Made by a program: the position numbers and the translations under genes. Shown one piece after another: positions 63,082-64,000 of a stretch of DNA of 64,000 nt. Below the pieces are notes generated by a model. The model was not told the DNA's origin. It searched no databases and saw only the letters and a list, made by a program, of their open reading frames with translations. This stretch comes from Motiliproteus sp047633175 (lineage in GTDB: Bacteria > Pseudomonadota > Gammaproteobacteria > Pseudomonadales > Balneatricaceae): the NCBI GenBank assembly GCA_047633175.1, contig JBLIEQ010000005.1, positions 1 through 64,000 on the forward strand. Direction: 5' to 3'. Numbering within the stretch: the stretch's first letter is position 1; the number at the start of each line of letters is the position of its first letter.

Positions 63082-63418
63082 AGGGGGCGGACTCGTAGGC
63101 CGGGCTCGTAGGTCGGACTCGTAGGTCGGACTCGTAGGTCGGACTCGTAGGTCGGACTTTAGTCCGACGATAGGCACACTATGCTAGTTTTTTCGGATTA
63201 CTCTCTACCTACAAAACGTCGACCTACGAGTCCTACGATGACGATAGGTGCACCTTGCCAGCTTTAATCCTTGTTTTTAAAAAGGTTGCTGCCGCGGGTG
63301 TTGCGGCCGGACAGCAGAGGCGTCCGCGATCAGGCCAATGACCTATAAACAGGCTGCTATTGTGCTCCTGAGGCAGTAAACTGGCTGGTCAATCTCTACA
63401 CAATCTCCTCTGGTTATT
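63082..63418. other. Intergenic region with amplified REP heads
   Basis: 337 bp without a gene. The left part is the REP cluster at 63095-63235. The rest shows no repeat or promoter I can support. It precedes the GlrK-like kinase gene. Confidence 0.6.
63095..63235 (+). repeat. REP cluster with 13-bp head amplification
   Basis: Units GTAGGCCGGGCTC (63095) and GTAGGTCGGACTC at 63108, 63121 and 63134 lead into a full REP at 63147-63168, with a diverged inverted tail (CGTCGACCTAC) near 63218-63228 and further TCGTAGG-like remnants. Confidence 0.85.
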
Positions 63419-64000
63419 ATGCTCTGGCGTCCTCGATCCCTGTTGCAACTGGTGCTTATCGGCTTCTTTACCGTGATGGCGCCGCTCTGTGTGGCTATTT
63501 TTTATACGGTGCAGGCGTTTGATCGACTCTCTGTCAATAACAGTCAGATGACCGAGCAGCTGGTGGCGCTGACGCGCAGCAGTCAACTTCTGCAGTCCGA
63601 ACTCCTGGATCTGGAAAGGAGTGCCGGCCAGTACCAGGCACTGGGCGGGGAGAAGCTGCAGTTGTTGTTCGAGCAGGGGCTGGAACGCATCGGCTCGCGT
63701 CTGGATGAGATAGAGTCGTTGGTCGATACGGATCTCAGGTTTTACCTGCTCTCCTTAACCGCTGCGCTCGAGCCGCTAAGGCTTGCGATGCGGGCGGCTG
63801 TCGAACCGTTCGATCCGGATGCGGGGCGCTCGATGTTCGACAGAATCAACAGCATGTCGTTGGAGCTGCGCCACGCCAGTCAGCAGTATGTGGATGCTCA
63901 ACTTGAGCAGCAGGTGTTGGACGGGGCCGAGATCAAGCGCTCGCTGGTGTGGATGCTGTCACTGTTGGTGCTGTTGACCCTGCTGGCGGTGCTGTTTTTT
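63419..64000 (+). CDS. GlrK/QseE-like sensor histidine kinase, 5' part only
   Basis: The reading frame from ATG 63419 (MLWRPRSLLQLVLIGFFTVM) is open to the window end, giving 194 residues. TM1 is about 7-30, followed by a helical periplasmic region (SSQLLQSELLDLERSAGQYQ near 57-76) and TM2 beginning near 180. This matches the N-terminus of GlrK (QseE), which with the enhancer-binding regulator GlrR controls envelope and small-RNA genes. The kinase domains and any glrR lie beyond the window. Confidence 0.8.
   Translation, partial: MLWRPRSLLQLVLIGFFTVMAPLCVAIFYTVQAFDRLSVNNSQMTEQLVALTRSSQLLQSELLDLERSAGQYQALGGEKLQLLFEQGLERIGSRLDEIESLVDTDLRFYLLSLTAALEPLRLAMRAAVEPFDPDAGRSMFDRINSMSLELRHASQQYVDAQLEQQVLDGAEIKRSLVWMLSLLVLLTLLAVLFF

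Overview
The window looks like a chromosomal segment of a marine-type gammaproteobacterium (Oceanospirillales/Alteromonadales-like; I cannot name the genus). The grounds are a housekeeping set typical of that class: divergent pepA-holC and lptF-lptG, fmdB-aspS, yceH, tpm, dauA, a liu leucine-degradation operon and a MASE1/GGDEF/EAL protein. Most of it is moderately GC-rich. One block, about 22.1-28.5 kb, is clearly AT-richer and foreign-looking.

Layout. 0.3-4.8 kb: a large TPR protein (PrsT-like) and a 4-cresol-dehydrogenase-type flavoprotein in one operon. 5.2-10 kb: a LuxI/GNAT-like acyltransferase, a PIN-PhoH ATPase, an ACR3 arsenite exporter and a secreted PHB-depolymerase-like esterase. 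10.1-15.5 kb: holC and pepA, divergent from lptF-lptG, then a PaaI-type thioesterase and an RDD protein. 15.6-21.8 kb: liuR-liuB-liuC-liuD-liuE, without the usual liuA, with a strong LiuR-type operator ahead of liuB and a 49-bp duplication of the liuD start region.

22.1-28.5 kb is the accessory island. It reads as a small integron-type cassette array without an integrase (a CALIN). A very large cassette carries a PHP-domain/ABC-type ATPase (TrlF-like, probably phage defence), followed by a well-formed attC site. Next come an unknown ORF with a second attC-like site, another unknown ORF, a lipoprotein, a YciI-like protein, an internally deleted RAYT transposase MITE, and an orphan ccdA whose end runs into that MITE. 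Similar direct repeats flank the block.

28.5-35.3 kb: a membrane redox cluster (PepSY-flavodoxin-reductase fusion, DUF2271 protein, PepSY protein, ferric-reductase-like protein) divergent from a QseBC-like two-component system; a 12-bp inverted repeat lies in the shared promoter. 35.4-46 kb: small proteins, dauA, a PQQ-type sugar dehydrogenase, yceH, a TauE/SafE exporter, tpm, fmdB, aspS and a MenE-like ligase. 46.2-49.3 kb: a MASE1-PAS-PAS-GGDEF-EAL protein whose last codons are repeated downstream as 86-bp tandem units linked by ATGA overlaps. 49.6-59.1 kb: a branched-chain-amino-acid-type ABC importer (livGF, binding protein, livHM), an AhpD-like protein and two acyl-CoA synthetases, all on the minus strand, suggesting uptake plus CoA activation of an organic acid. 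59.4-64 kb: a Cache-HAMP-PAS hybrid histidine kinase, an OmpR-type regulator, and the start of a GlrK/QseE-like kinase cut by the window end.

REP elements (a GTAG tetranucleotide plus a GTCGGAC/GTCCGAC-type stem) recur in the intergenic gaps, notably in several gaps of the ABC-importer/synthetase cluster. They fit a genome shaped by RAYT transposases, of which a dead remnant sits in the island.
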